Shown: piece by piece, positions 7,312 to 15,483 of the stretch | How positions within the stretch are numbered: the first letter of the stretch is position 1 | Layout of the letters: every line of letters begins with the position of its first letter | NCBI GenBank assembly: GCA_023450615.1 | Contig: JAEXGT010000046.1 | Span: forward strand, 1 to 51,959 | Length of the DNA stretch: 51,959 nt | Direction of reading: 5' to 3' | From: Pseudomonadota bacterium | Lineage (GTDB): Bacteria; Pseudomonadota; Alphaproteobacteria; Rhizobiales; Beijerinckiaceae | The notes under the pieces: generated by a model | The model's input: only the letters and a program-made list of their open reading frames with translations | Databases searched by the model: none | Told to the model about the DNA's origin: nothing | Position numbers and translations under genes: made by a program

Positions 7312-8138
7312 CTATGGCGGACGTAGCTAACGCAGGAAGAGGACTCGGGCTGGCGCATTTTTCGGTTATCACCGTGGGCCCAGCCGAACTGGTGAGCCTG
7401 GCCGCTCAAGCGGGTTTTGCGCGGGTCGGCTTCCGTCTTATTCCTCCGTTTGAGGGAGCTCCGTATTATCCGCTGCGCGTGGGAAGTCGGCAGACCCGCG
7501 ACCTTCTTGAGCAAGTAACCGGCGAGGGCATACAAGTTTATGATATTGAGGCCGTCGTTATCGATGAGGCCTTCAATCCGCTCGCTCTCGAGCCCATGTT
7601 AGAAACCGGGCAGTTTCTTGGAGCTCAGCGGCTAACCGTCTCCGGCGATGATCGTGACACATCACGCCTGACGGCAAACTTCTCAGCCCTTTGTGAGATC
7701 GCGGCCCGCTATGGCATGGCAGTCGATATGGAGAACATGGGCTGGCGCACCGTAGCCACCTTTGAGCAAGCTGTCTCGATCGTCTCGGCTTCCGCTGCGC
7801 CTAATGCGGGAGTGTTGGTCGACGCCCTGCATTTCTTCCGGAACGGCGCCGAAGCGTCCGCGCTTTCAAAGGACGAGAATCGGATCAGGAGCGTTCAGCT
7901 CTGTGACGCCCGCGGCCTGCACCCAGCACTGCCGGATGATATGATCCGCGAGGCTCGCGCAGGCAGATTTGCACCTGGTGAAGGAGATCTGCCCTTGCAG
8001 ACACTTCTTGAGGCCCTTCCGCGCGATGCCGTCTTATCCGTTGAGGTGCCTCAGGTGGACGGAAGCACCCCAGAGGACCATGTACGTCACCTTTTCAAAG
8101 CCACCCGAACCCTGCTCGAGACGCACGCGATCGGCTGA
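7308..8138 (+). CDS. Sugar phosphate isomerase/epimerase-like TIM barrel; candidate 3-dehydroshikimate dehydratase
   Basis: The 276-residue protein has the xylose-isomerase-like/AP-endonuclease-2 TIM-barrel pattern. Probable metal ligands are Glu in YDIEAVV, Glu in AVDMENMGW, Asp and His in LVDALHFFR, Gln/Asp in SVQLCDARG, and the last Glu in LSVEVPQ. The family includes epimerases, isomerases and the AsbF/QuiC-type 3-dehydroshikimate dehydratases that make protocatechuate. The start overlaps the stop of the first dehydroquinase gene, and a shikimate dehydrogenase gene follows, so a dehydratase acting on 3-dehydroshikimate is the most economical reading. That is inference from context; an epimerase acting on a related polyol acid is the main alternative. 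Confidence 0.78.
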   Translation: MTMADVANAGRGLGLAHFSVITVGPAELVSLAAQAGFARVGFRLIPPFEGAPYYPLRVGSRQTRDLLEQVTGEGIQVYDIEAVVIDEAFNPLALEPMLETGQFLGAQRLTVSGDDRDTSRLTANFSALCEIAARYGMAVDMENMGWRTVATFEQAVSIVSASAAPNAGVLVDALHFFRNGAEASALSKDENRIRSVQLCDARGLHPALPDDMIREARAGRFAPGEGDLPLQTLLEALPRDAVLSVEVPQVDGSTPEDHVRHLFKATRTLLETHAIG

Positions 8139-8191
8139 GCCGTTCCATGCAAGCAGCCCCTTAATGCATCTGTCGATGAACGCGAGACACT

Positions 8192-9094
8192 ATGAACGGT
8201 CCAGCCAATAGTTCACCCGAAGTCAGGATAAAGGTCGGTCTTATCGGATCAGACATCCAAGCGTCGAAGTCACCCGCGCTACATGAACGGGAGGCACGCC
8301 TCCACGGCCTCGACTATTCGTACGAGTTAATTGACATGAGGGTACGCGACGTGGGCCTTGAGCGCCTAGGGGCGCTCTTGGATGAGGTCGAGGCAGCTGG
8401 GTTCGCCGGTGTGAATATCACATTCCCCGCGAAGCAGGCGGTGCTCCAGCATTTGACGGATCTGTCCGACGAGGCGCGCGCTCTGGGCGCGGTGAATACG
8501 GTCGTTCTCCGTGATGGAAAGCGCGTCGGTCACAACACCGATTGGTTTGGCTTTTATGAGAACTTCCGCCAGGGGCTGTCCGACGTCCCTCGGGATCGTG
8601 CGCTCCTGCTTGGTGCTGGCGGTGCCGGTGCGGCGGTAGCCCATGCTACGCTCTCACTGGGTGTTGGGCACCTCTTCATAGCCGACAGTGACCCCGTTCG
8701 AGCTGAAGCTCTCGCTGAGTCGCTGAATGCGCAGTTCTCGACCGGAAGTGCTTCCGCGACAAGTGATGTTGCTGCGGCCATGCGGGTTTCGGATGGCCTC
8801 ATCCATGCCACCCCCACTGGCATGCGCCATCATCCCGGGCTTCCCCTGGATGAATCCTGGCTGGAAGCCCGCCATTGGGTGGCGGACATCGTTTATATGC
8901 CCTTGATCACCCCTTTGCTGGCGCTTGCTCGTCAGCGCGGGTGCCGGACCCTCGATGGTGGTGGCATGGTCGTCTATCAAGCTGCCGGCGCGTTGCGTCT
9001 TTTCGCGGGTATCGAACCTGACACGATGCGGATGCGCCAGCATTTCGAGACTCTAACCGCGAATGAAACCGCTCCAGTTTCACCAAATCAGTAG
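8192..9094 (+). CDS. aroE: Shikimate/quinate 5-dehydrogenase (AroE family)
   Basis: This 300-residue protein has the two-domain AroE fold. The substrate domain shows SKSPALH, which binds the carboxylate, and GVNITFPAKQAV with the catalytic Lys (residue 81). VGHNTDW carries the partner Asp (residue 117), and the nucleotide fold shows LLLGAGGAGAA. The family interconverts shikimate and 3-dehydroshikimate; some members also oxidise quinate. The NTDWFGF form, rather than the NTDGxG of biosynthetic AroE, and the position among TRAP and dehydroquinase genes argue for a catabolic role. The cofactor cannot be decided by eye. The gene begins 53 bp after the TIM-barrel gene. Confidence 0.9.
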   Translation: MNGPANSSPEVRIKVGLIGSDIQASKSPALHEREARLHGLDYSYELIDMRVRDVGLERLGALLDEVEAAGFAGVNITFPAKQAVLQHLTDLSDEARALGAVNTVVLRDGKRVGHNTDWFGFYENFRQGLSDVPRDRALLLGAGGAGAAVAHATLSLGVGHLFIADSDPVRAEALAESLNAQFSTGSASATSDVAAAMRVSDGLIHATPTGMRHHPGLPLDESWLEARHWVADIVYMPLITPLLALARQRGCRTLDGGGMVVYQAAGALRLFAGIEPDTMRMRQHFETLTANETAPVSPNQ

Positions 9095-9150
9095 CACGGA
9101 GTCGGAACGCTTCGGTGCTCAAGACAAACTCCGCTTCAGAAAGGCAATCC

Positions 9151-9600
9151 ATGAGCCGCCTTGTTTACGTGTTAAACGGTCCTAATCTCAATCTTCTGGG
9201 CAAGCGTCAGCCACACATCTATGGCCATGAGACCCTTGCTGACGTTGAGGCGGAGTGCCGGAGTGTGGGGCAAGAACTCGGGATTGATATTCGGTTCCAT
9301 CAGAGCAATCGCGAGTATGAAATTATCGATTGGATCCATGAGGCCCGAGACGTTGCCGGTGGCATCGTTATCAACCCGGCAGCTTTTACGCATACGTCCG
9401 TGGCCATCCTCGATGCCTTGAATACATTCGAGGGCCCTGTGATCGAGATCCATATCTCTAACGTACATAAACGCGAGACTTTCCGGCACCATTCCTTCGT
9501 GTCTGGACGCGCTGACGGGGTTATCGCCGGCTTTGGTACACAGGGCTATCAGCTGGCTCTGCGCCGTGTCGCGCGGCTCATTGATGAAATGACATCATGA
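9151..9600 (+). CDS. aroQ: Type II 3-dehydroquinate dehydratase (canonical copy)
   Basis: The ATG at 9151, with GAAAGG upstream, gives 149 residues; a GTG at 9115 would add 12 residues outside the family. All usual active-site residues are present: Arg19 and Tyr24 in KRQPHIYG, Asn75, His81 in FTHTS, His101 in EIHISN, Arg108 and Arg112 in HKRETFRHHS. It dehydrates 3-dehydroquinate to 3-dehydroshikimate. A second copy in a TRAP-linked cluster suggests the catabolic (quinate) direction rather than aromatic amino acid synthesis. It is the last intact gene of the plus-strand cluster. Confidence 0.92.
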   Translation: MSRLVYVLNGPNLNLLGKRQPHIYGHETLADVEAECRSVGQELGIDIRFHQSNREYEIIDWIHEARDVAGGIVINPAAFTHTSVAILDALNTFEGPVIEIHISNVHKRETFRHHSFVSGRADGVIAGFGTQGYQLALRRVARLIDEMTS

Positions 9601-9746
9601 CCGCAACTATCACCATGCCCCGCCAGCGCACGAGGCGATCGTAGCATGTTGTGGACGGGCACAGTGCTCGGAGAGGTCAGACCGGATTCCTCCGGTGCAA
9701 CCGCGTCAATAGCTGACGCGCAGCGCGTTGGCAGCGCGCTCTCCGC

Positions 9747-9977
9747 GTGGTCGAGCGTGTCCGCCACCACCCTGCCCACAAGTGGCTCTTGCAGCGGCGC
9801 CTCGAGGTCGCGCAGGATCTGCTCCGGCGCTCGACGCTTCCGCTCGATGAGGTCGCGACCCGTTGTGGCTTCGCCGATCAGAGCCATTTCACCCGCTATG
9901 TCGGACTGCCGCCCTCGCACTACGCGCGGTCCGACGCGCCTAGCCACGAGTGCCCCGTCAGTTCCACTCATAAGTGA
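9747..9977 (+). pseudogene. AraC-family regulator remnant (C-terminal HTH fragment)
   Basis: About 75 codons preserve a piece of the AraC C-terminal DNA-binding domain. HKWLLQRRLEVAQDLLRR corresponds to the linker helix and LPLDEVATRCGFADQSHFTRY to the second helix-turn-helix. Several residues are missing just after SHFTRY, where FRRxxGxxP normally stands, and the effector domain and first HTH are absent. The 146 bp upstream (9601-9746) hold no recognisable coding sequence. It looks like debris from a deletion or recombination event at the right end of the catabolic island. Confidence 0.7.
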
Positions 9978-10246
9978 CGGGAACTTGACCTCAGAGAGGG
10001 ATGAAGCCCATCAGGAGTCCAGGTCTGGGCTGTGCGAACCGGCGCTATGACGGTCGCCCTCACATTGACTGACCATTGTTGCTACCTGCATCGTCATCGC
10101 GGCGACCTACCCAATATACCTAATTTCCTATCTTAAGATTATACTTACTCACTTTGAGCGGATTGAGGGGACATTCATCGATCCGGCATCTTCCAAGCTT
10201 GGCAGTAGGAGCATTCTGCATTCCGGCCGGATAAGGGAGACTGATT
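9978..10246. other. Intergenic, no gene seen
   Basis: With 9601-9746 and the AraC remnant this completes a 646-bp stretch without an intact gene. It includes an AT-rich patch at about 10115-10155 that could hold a promoter for the secreted protein at 10247. No clear -35/-10 pair or repeat was identified. Confidence 0.5.
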
Positions 10247-10588
10247 ATGATTTCTAAGAAACTGGGGCTTTTGTCGCTTGCGCTCGTGGCAAGCCTTGCA
10301 TCGACTCTATCGCCCGCATGGGCAATCGATTGGACAGGTGTTTGGAGCGGGCGTGCAGCCAATGGGCGAGTGACAGAGATCGCTATCTCTGGAAAGAAGG
10401 TCCAATACTGGCGATCAAACGGTCAGGACCAGCCTCTGGCACGTTCATCTGTCGGCGCTCAGAGCGTGTCGATCAAACATGCTGAAGGTGCGTCCGTAAC
10501 CTTGAAAGCACGTAAGGATGGCCAGGCCGACTACATCTGGCAGGGAACGAACGGCCAAAGCTCCACCGTGCTAATGACCCGTCGCTGA
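10247..10588 (+). CDS. Small secreted protein of unknown function
   Basis: The product has 113 residues with a clear Sec signal peptide: Lys-Lys, a hydrophobic core, and cleavage after AWA near residue 26. The mature part, about 87 residues, opens with DWTGVWSG and is rich in short polar and beta-prone segments. It has four Trp, no Cys and a basic C-terminus. This recalls small beta-barrel or lipocalin-like periplasmic proteins, but I do not recognise a family. AAGGGAGA precedes the ATG. A perfect inverted repeat follows the stop. It stands alone between the AraC remnant and the convergent oxidase gene. Confidence 0.7.
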   Translation: MISKKLGLLSLALVASLASTLSPAWAIDWTGVWSGRAANGRVTEIAISGKKVQYWRSNGQDQPLARSSVGAQSVSIKHAEGASVTLKARKDGQADYIWQGTNGQSSTVLMTRR

Positions 10589-10594
10589 CAGGCC

Positions 10595-10620
10595 GATTGG
10601 CGTCTCCAGGGACGCCAATC
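10595..10620 (+). terminator. Perfect 10-bp hairpin after the secreted-protein gene
   Basis: GATTGGCGTC (10595-10604) and GACGCCAATC (10611-10620) form a perfect stem with a 6-base loop, seven bases after the stop. There is no long T-run, so termination efficiency is uncertain. Confidence 0.5.
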
Positions 10621-10747
10621 TCGGCACTCACTGACACCCGAACTTTTCCCATCGTTACGGCCGGATAGAATCCATCCATTCAAGCAATTAACTACCGTTT
10701 GGTGGTCTTTGCTACCGAATGCTGCATCTCTCAGGTCCGATCATTGT

Positions 10748-12007
10748 TCACGCATTGAGCCTGAGCAACCGCTCCGGGTGCATCTCCCTCAGCGTATTGA
10801 TCCCGAGAAGCCCCATGTTTCGGCTGATCTCTGATGAGAGAATGGTGACGGCATGGCTGACTCCGGCTTCGCCTCCGATGGCTGCTGCATAAACGAACGG
10901 ACGACCGACGAAGACGAATGAGGCGCCAAGAGCGATTGCTTTCAGCACGTCGGAGCCTCGCCGAATACCACCATCCATCATGACGGGAAACGAAGCGCCC
11001 ACGGCATCCGCGATGGCCGGCAGGACGCGGAGGGGCGAAACCGCTCCATCGAGTTGCCGTCCGCCGTGGTTCGAAACAACGATGCCATCGACGCCGCAAT
11101 CCCGGGCAATGAGGGCATCCTCCTTAGCCATGATGCCCTTCACGACCAAGCGTCCCTTCCACCGTTCCCGGATCAACTCCAGATGACGCCAGTTCAGGTG
11201 ATCCTTCGCCCCGAAGTCCCGCATCACGCTCTTGGCCAGGATCGGCGCCCCACGGGTCGCATAGGAATTCTCGAAATGAGGCATGCCATGCTTCAACAAC
11301 GTCCGAAGAAACGTGTTCAGCGTCCAATTCGGTCGGATCATGCCATCCCACGCAAGACGCAGGCTGGGCCGAAGAGGCGTGGAGAAGCCGCTTCGTACGT
11401 TGTTCTCACGATTGGCCAGAACCGCCGTATCGACGGTCAGCATGAGTGTCCCAAAGCCTGCTCGCTCCACACGGTCCAGCAGCGCAAGGATCCGGTCAGG
11501 CTCGCCCGGAAGATAGGCCTGGAACCAAGCCGCGGGATTCGCCTTGGCGACCTCCTCCAGTCGGATCAGGGAGGAACCGCTCATCACCATCGGGATGTTC
11601 GCCTGCCTTGCTGCCCGTGCCAGAACCAGATCGCCGCGATAGGCCGACAAGGCGCTGATCCCCATGGGGGCGATGCCGAAAGGGGCCGAGTAGGTGTGCC
11701 CGAACATTTCGACCCGTTGTGTCCGCCTGGACACGTCAACGAGCACTCGCGGGACGAAGCCGTACTCACCAAAGGCAGACCTGTTGTCCCGCAGGGAGGC
11801 GCTGGTCTCGGCGGCTCCCGAGACGTAGCCAAAGATCGGCCGTGGCAGATGGCGCCGCGCGGCCGCCTCAAAGTCGTCGAGAGACAAGATCCGGCGCAGG
11901 CGCCGCGGGAGAGCGGCGGGAGGCGTTCGCACGATGCTCTTCACAGGTGTCGCCTCCAAGTCCGTCGTGGAACGTTCCAGACCGCGAGGCGTGTCAGAAT
12001 TTCCCAT
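10748..12007 (-). CDS. FMN-dependent alpha-hydroxy-acid oxidase/dehydrogenase (LldD-like)
   Basis: This 419-residue protein belongs to the FMN-dependent alpha-hydroxy-acid dehydrogenases (L-lactate dehydrogenase, mandelate dehydrogenase, glycolate oxidase). GIAPMGISALSAYRGDLVLARAA and MSGSSLIRLEEV line the FMN site. VSNHGGRQLDG carries the catalytic His and substrate Arg. MMDGGIRRGSDVLKAIALGA and VFVGRPFVYA complete the barrel. The N-terminus carries about 40 extra residues before the usual start of the fold. It oxidises an L-2-hydroxy acid to the 2-oxo acid, passing electrons to oxygen or the respiratory chain. It is last in a minus-strand series with tctCBA and an MFS gene, so the substrate is probably imported by that system. 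Confidence 0.9.
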   Translation of the reverse strand: MGNSDTPRGLERSTTDLEATPVKSIVRTPPAALPRRLRRILSLDDFEAAARRHLPRPIFGYVSGAAETSASLRDNRSAFGEYGFVPRVLVDVSRRTQRVEMFGHTYSAPFGIAPMGISALSAYRGDLVLARAARQANIPMVMSGSSLIRLEEVAKANPAAWFQAYLPGEPDRILALLDRVERAGFGTLMLTVDTAVLANRENNVRSGFSTPLRPSLRLAWDGMIRPNWTLNTFLRTLLKHGMPHFENSYATRGAPILAKSVMRDFGAKDHLNWRHLELIRERWKGRLVVKGIMAKEDALIARDCGVDGIVVSNHGGRQLDGAVSPLRVLPAIADAVGASFPVMMDGGIRRGSDVLKAIALGASFVFVGRPFVYAAAIGGEAGVSHAVTILSSEISRNMGLLGINTLREMHPERLLRLNA

Positions 12008-12102
12008 CTAGATCTTCTTTCCATTCGTCATCAACAAAAGACGGCGCGGGGCATCGGTGATCAGCAGAGGGATCCCAAGCGCGAGCCATTCCAAGACCGC
12101 AT

Positions 12103-13329
12103 TCATAGATCGAGGCTCTTCAGGATCACCTTGCGCTTGGCGTAGGTGATCCCGCTGAAAACAAACGTCACGGCCGCACCGGCTGCGAGTGGGCCTCGGA
12201 GACCGGTCAAGTCGGAAAGGGCCCCGATAGCCAGTGCGCCGAGCGCCGGCGCTCCACGGAAGATCATGCTGTGGAGGGCGAGAAGCCTACCTCGCAGATG
12301 GTCGGGCACCGCAAGCTGGATCACCGTCTGACTCGCGATCCCGCTCACGACCATGCCGAAGCCGAGAATGAACAGGGCAAGGAGACCCAGCCATTCCTGA
12401 CGTGCAAGCACGGCAACGAGCATGGCCGCGCCCATCAAGAGTCCGTTGGATAGCGCCATCGTGGCCAAGGCCGGCGGGTCGGCTTGCCGGCTGAGCCAGA
12501 TTGCTCCGACGAGGGAGCCGAGGCCAATCACGGATGTCATGAGGGCAAACCCGGTCGCGTCGGATCCGAACAGGGCTGCGTAGCTCGGCATGAGTTCGAG
12601 AATGGGCCGGACGCACAGCGAAACCACCGCCAGCATCAAAAGCATGGTGCCAAGACCGACATGCCCGATGGCGTAGCGCCAACCTTCGACAACGGCGGTC
12701 ATCAAGCCGCGGCTGGCGGTTGGTATCTTGTCAATTCCGACGAGGCGAATGCGCGCAAGGGTCCATGCGAAGACTGCGAAAGTCGCGAAATTGATCACAA
12801 AGGCCTGGGTGAGGCTGCCCTTCGCAATCACGAGACCTGCAATGGCCGGGCCGACAAAACGGGCCGTGTTGAAGACGATGGAATTGACCGCAACGGCACT
12901 GATCAGGTTCTCGCGTTCGACGAGACTGGGCAGAAGCGCCATGCGGAACGGCTGGTTGAAGGCCGTGATGATGCCTCCGATCAGGGCCAGCACAAGAATC
13001 AGCCATGGAGCGAGCAGACCAAGAGCGCTGAGAATGGCGAGCAGTCCCGCGTGGACCATGAGCAGGAGTTGGCTGATCCTCGTGACCTTGAGCCGGTCGG
13101 AGCGGTCGGCCAGAGCCCCTGCCAGCGGTGTAACCAAGACCATCGGAAACAGATCGGCGAAGGCAACTGCGCCGAGCCAAGCCCCAGAACCCGTCAGTTC
13201 CCAGACGAGCCAGCCGAGCGCAACCCGCTGGACCCAGGTGCCGACGAGCGAGAAGACATTGCCGATGGTGAAACTGCGATAGTTGGCTTCGGACAATGCC
13301 GCACGGACGCCATGCCATCCATTTCGCAT
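12103..13329 (-). CDS. MFS transporter, EntS/MFS_3-like
   Basis: From the ATG at 13329 the product is 408 residues with about 12 membrane spans; a GTG at 13368 has no ribosome site. FSLVGTWVQRVALGWLVWEL, the loop GALADRSDRLKV between TM2 and TM3, and the segment QPFRMALLPSLVERENLISAVAVNS are typical of the MFS_3/EntS group, which exports siderophores, drugs or metabolites. It lies between tctA (181 bp upstream) and the hydroxy-acid oxidase (95 bp downstream), all on the minus strand. An exporter in an import/catabolic operon might expel a toxic intermediate. The substrate is unknown. Confidence 0.88.
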   Translation of the reverse strand: MRNGWHGVRAALSEANYRSFTIGNVFSLVGTWVQRVALGWLVWELTGSGAWLGAVAFADLFPMVLVTPLAGALADRSDRLKVTRISQLLLMVHAGLLAILSALGLLAPWLILVLALIGGIITAFNQPFRMALLPSLVERENLISAVAVNSIVFNTARFVGPAIAGLVIAKGSLTQAFVINFATFAVFAWTLARIRLVGIDKIPTASRGLMTAVVEGWRYAIGHVGLGTMLLMLAVVSLCVRPILELMPSYAALFGSDATGFALMTSVIGLGSLVGAIWLSRQADPPALATMALSNGLLMGAAMLVAVLARQEWLGLLALFILGFGMVVSGIASQTVIQLAVPDHLRGRLLALHSMIFRGAPALGALAIGALSDLTGLRGPLAAGAAVTFVFSGITYAKRKVILKSLDL

Positions 13330-13510
13330 GATGATACTCACCACATTGCGGGACGCCCCCGCAGGCACACGACACGTGCGGAGGCTCCCACAGATTGAAA
13401 GGGACCATGGATGAATGGTCCGGAGACCGAGATAAGGCCCAGCCGAGGCCGCGAACCACGAATGCCTCGCCGGGGCCAGATCTTAAATCAACCCCTCCCG
13501 CCTGAGTGTC

Positions 13511-15019
13511 TCAAGCGTCCTCCTCCACGAAGGCTTCCTTACGGGTCTTGCGGATGGCCGGAACCAGGAGGAGAACGAACAGGGCCGCAGACGCGATCAG
13601 GAGGGCAAGGCTGATCGGTCGTTCGATGAGCACGCTCGGATCTCCTTGCGAGATCAGCAGGGCTCGCCGCAGGTTCGTCTCCAGCAAGGGACCGAGAACG
13701 AAGCCGAGCAGGAGCGGACCAGGCTCGCATTTCGCCTTGCGGAAGAGATAGCCAAGGAAGCCAAAGCCCACCGCGAGCGCGACGTCGAATGCCCGGTTGC
13801 TGACGCTGTAGACGCCGACGCAGCAGAACAGAAGGATCGCCGGGTAAAGAAGACGGTATGGCACCGTCAGGAGCTTGACCCACAAGCCGATCATCGGAAG
13901 GTTGATGACCAGAAGCATGAGGTTGCCGATCCACATGCTGGCGATGAGCCCCCAGAAAAGGTCCGGCTGGTTCTGCATGACGGACGGGCCGGGGGTGATG
14001 CCATGGATGGTCATGGCGCCCAGCAGCATGGCCATTACGGCGTTCGAGGGAATGCCCAGCGTCAGCAATGGAATGAAGGACGACTGGGCGCCGGCATTAT
14101 TGGCCGCCTCCGGACCCGCCACACCCTGAATGGCGCCCTTGCCGAACTCTTGAGGGTTGCGCGAAACCTTCTTCTCGAAGGTGTAGGCACTGAACGCGCT
14201 GAGCGTTGCTCCGCCTCCGGGAAGAATCCCGAGGAAGGTCCCGAGACCCGTACCCCGCAGAACCGCAGGCCACGCCTTGCGGAAATCGTCGCGTGTCGGC
14301 CAAAGGCGGCTGATCTTGGTCGCGATCAGACCCCGGAGTTCCGGTGTCTCGAGGTTGACGATGATCTCGGCGATCCCGAAGAGCCCTACGGCAATGACGA
14401 CGAACTCGATGCCATCGAACAGTTCCACCGCCCCGAAGGTGAGGCGCTCGGACCCGCTGTTGACGTCTGTTCCAACCCATCCAAGAAGAAGGCCGATGCA
14501 GATCATTCCAATGGCTTTGATCACCGACCCGCTGGCCAGGATCGTGGCGCACAGCAATCCAAAGATCGTCAGCGAGAAGTACTCAGCCGGCCCGAACGAG
14601 AGTGCAAAGCCTGCGAGCGTCGGCCCCATGATCGCGAGACCGATGGTCGCGACCGTACCAGCGAAAAACGATCCCAGCGCCGCGATGGCCAGGGCCGCGC
14701 CGGCCCGGCCTTGCTTGGCCATCTGGTAGCCGTCAAGCGCGGTGACCACCGATGAGGCCTCGCCCGGCAGGTTCACCAGGATGGCAGTCGTCGATCCTCC
14801 GTACTGCGCGCCGTAGAAGATACCTGCGAGCATGATCAGTGCCGCCAGCGGCGGCAGGAAGAACGTAATCGGCAGGAGGATCGCCAAGGTCGCGGTCGGG
14901 CCGATCCCCGGCAGCACGCCGATGAGGGTACCGAGCAGGGCACCAATGAGACAAAACAGGAGATTGGTCGGGGTGACAGCCGTGCTAAACCCGAGAATGA
15001 GCGAGTCAAATAATTCCAT
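13511..15019 (-). CDS. tctA: Tripartite tricarboxylate transporter large permease TctA
   Basis: The 502-residue protein has about 12 spans and the TctA signatures GTLIGVLPGIGPTATLAILLP near residues 30-50, GIFYGAQYGGSTTAILVNLPGE, and GIPSNAVMAMLLGAM. Together with TctB it forms the membrane part of a secondary importer that uses the TctC binding protein to take up citrate-like or other carboxylates. Its ATG overlaps the tctB stop (TGATG), so translation is coupled. Confidence 0.95.
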   Translation of the reverse strand: MELFDSLILGFSTAVTPTNLLFCLIGALLGTLIGVLPGIGPTATLAILLPITFFLPPLAALIMLAGIFYGAQYGGSTTAILVNLPGEASSVVTALDGYQMAKQGRAGAALAIAALGSFFAGTVATIGLAIMGPTLAGFALSFGPAEYFSLTIFGLLCATILASGSVIKAIGMICIGLLLGWVGTDVNSGSERLTFGAVELFDGIEFVVIAVGLFGIAEIIVNLETPELRGLIATKISRLWPTRDDFRKAWPAVLRGTGLGTFLGILPGGGATLSAFSAYTFEKKVSRNPQEFGKGAIQGVAGPEAANNAGAQSSFIPLLTLGIPSNAVMAMLLGAMTIHGITPGPSVMQNQPDLFWGLIASMWIGNLMLLVINLPMIGLWVKLLTVPYRLLYPAILLFCCVGVYSVSNRAFDVALAVGFGFLGYLFRKAKCEPGPLLLGFVLGPLLETNLRRALLISQGDPSVLIERPISLALLIASAALFVLLLVPAIRKTRKEAFVEEDA

Positions 15020-15483
15020 CAGAACGGCCCCAACTGCATCTGGACGCCCAGTCCAATGATGAAAACGAGGATGCCGAAGACCGTCAGCACCACGATGGAG
15101 GCGGCGATCTCACGGAGGCGCGTTTCGGGATCGGCCAGGCTGCCGACGCCGATGAGCCACGCGGCCGCGATGATGAAGCCCCAGGATCCTGCCGCATAGG
15201 CAAAGCCGGCGACCGCGATCAGAATGATCAGGAGCGGGCGCAGGCGAACGACGCCGATAGGCTCGCTGGAGCGCATGAGGCCCATGACGGTCACCGCGAG
15301 GCCGATCAGCAGGATCAGGCCTGAGACGATCAGCGGAAGATAACCCGGACCCATCATGGCGGCGTTGCCCACCCTCAGGTCACGCCCGGCCCAAAGGCCG
15401 AGCGCTCCGATGAAGATGAAAATCAAGCCTGCAAGAAGATCAGGTTGGTTACCTTTCCGCCCGAGTTCCGAGCGGTTGGCCAT
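15019..15483 (-). CDS. tctB: Tripartite tricarboxylate transporter small permease TctB
   Basis: The ATG at 15483 gives 154 residues with four membrane spans, the usual TctB layout: LLAGLIFIFIGALGLWAG, a GPGYLPLIVSG loop, and two C-terminal spans ending near IVVLTVFGILVFIIGLG. The start shares a base with the tctC stop (TAATG) and the stop overlaps tctA, so the three genes are tightly coupled. An upstream in-frame start at 15555 would lie inside tctC and lacks family similarity. Confidence 0.92.
   Translation of the reverse strand: MANRSELGRKGNQPDLLAGLIFIFIGALGLWAGRDLRVGNAAMMGPGYLPLIVSGLILLIGLAVTVMGLMRSSEPIGVVRLRPLLIILIAVAGFAYAAGSWGFIIAAAWLIGVGSLADPETRLREIAASIVVLTVFGILVFIIGLGVQMQLGPF

Noticed and set aside
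10120..10362. An 80-codon minus-strand frame overlapping the secreted protein gene
   Set aside because: No ribosome site, no similarity, and it conflicts with a plus-strand gene that has a signal peptide and ribosome site.
11054..12145. A 363-codon open frame opposite the hydroxy-acid oxidase gene
   Set aside because: Antisense shadow; the minus strand has the full FMN oxidase with catalytic motifs.
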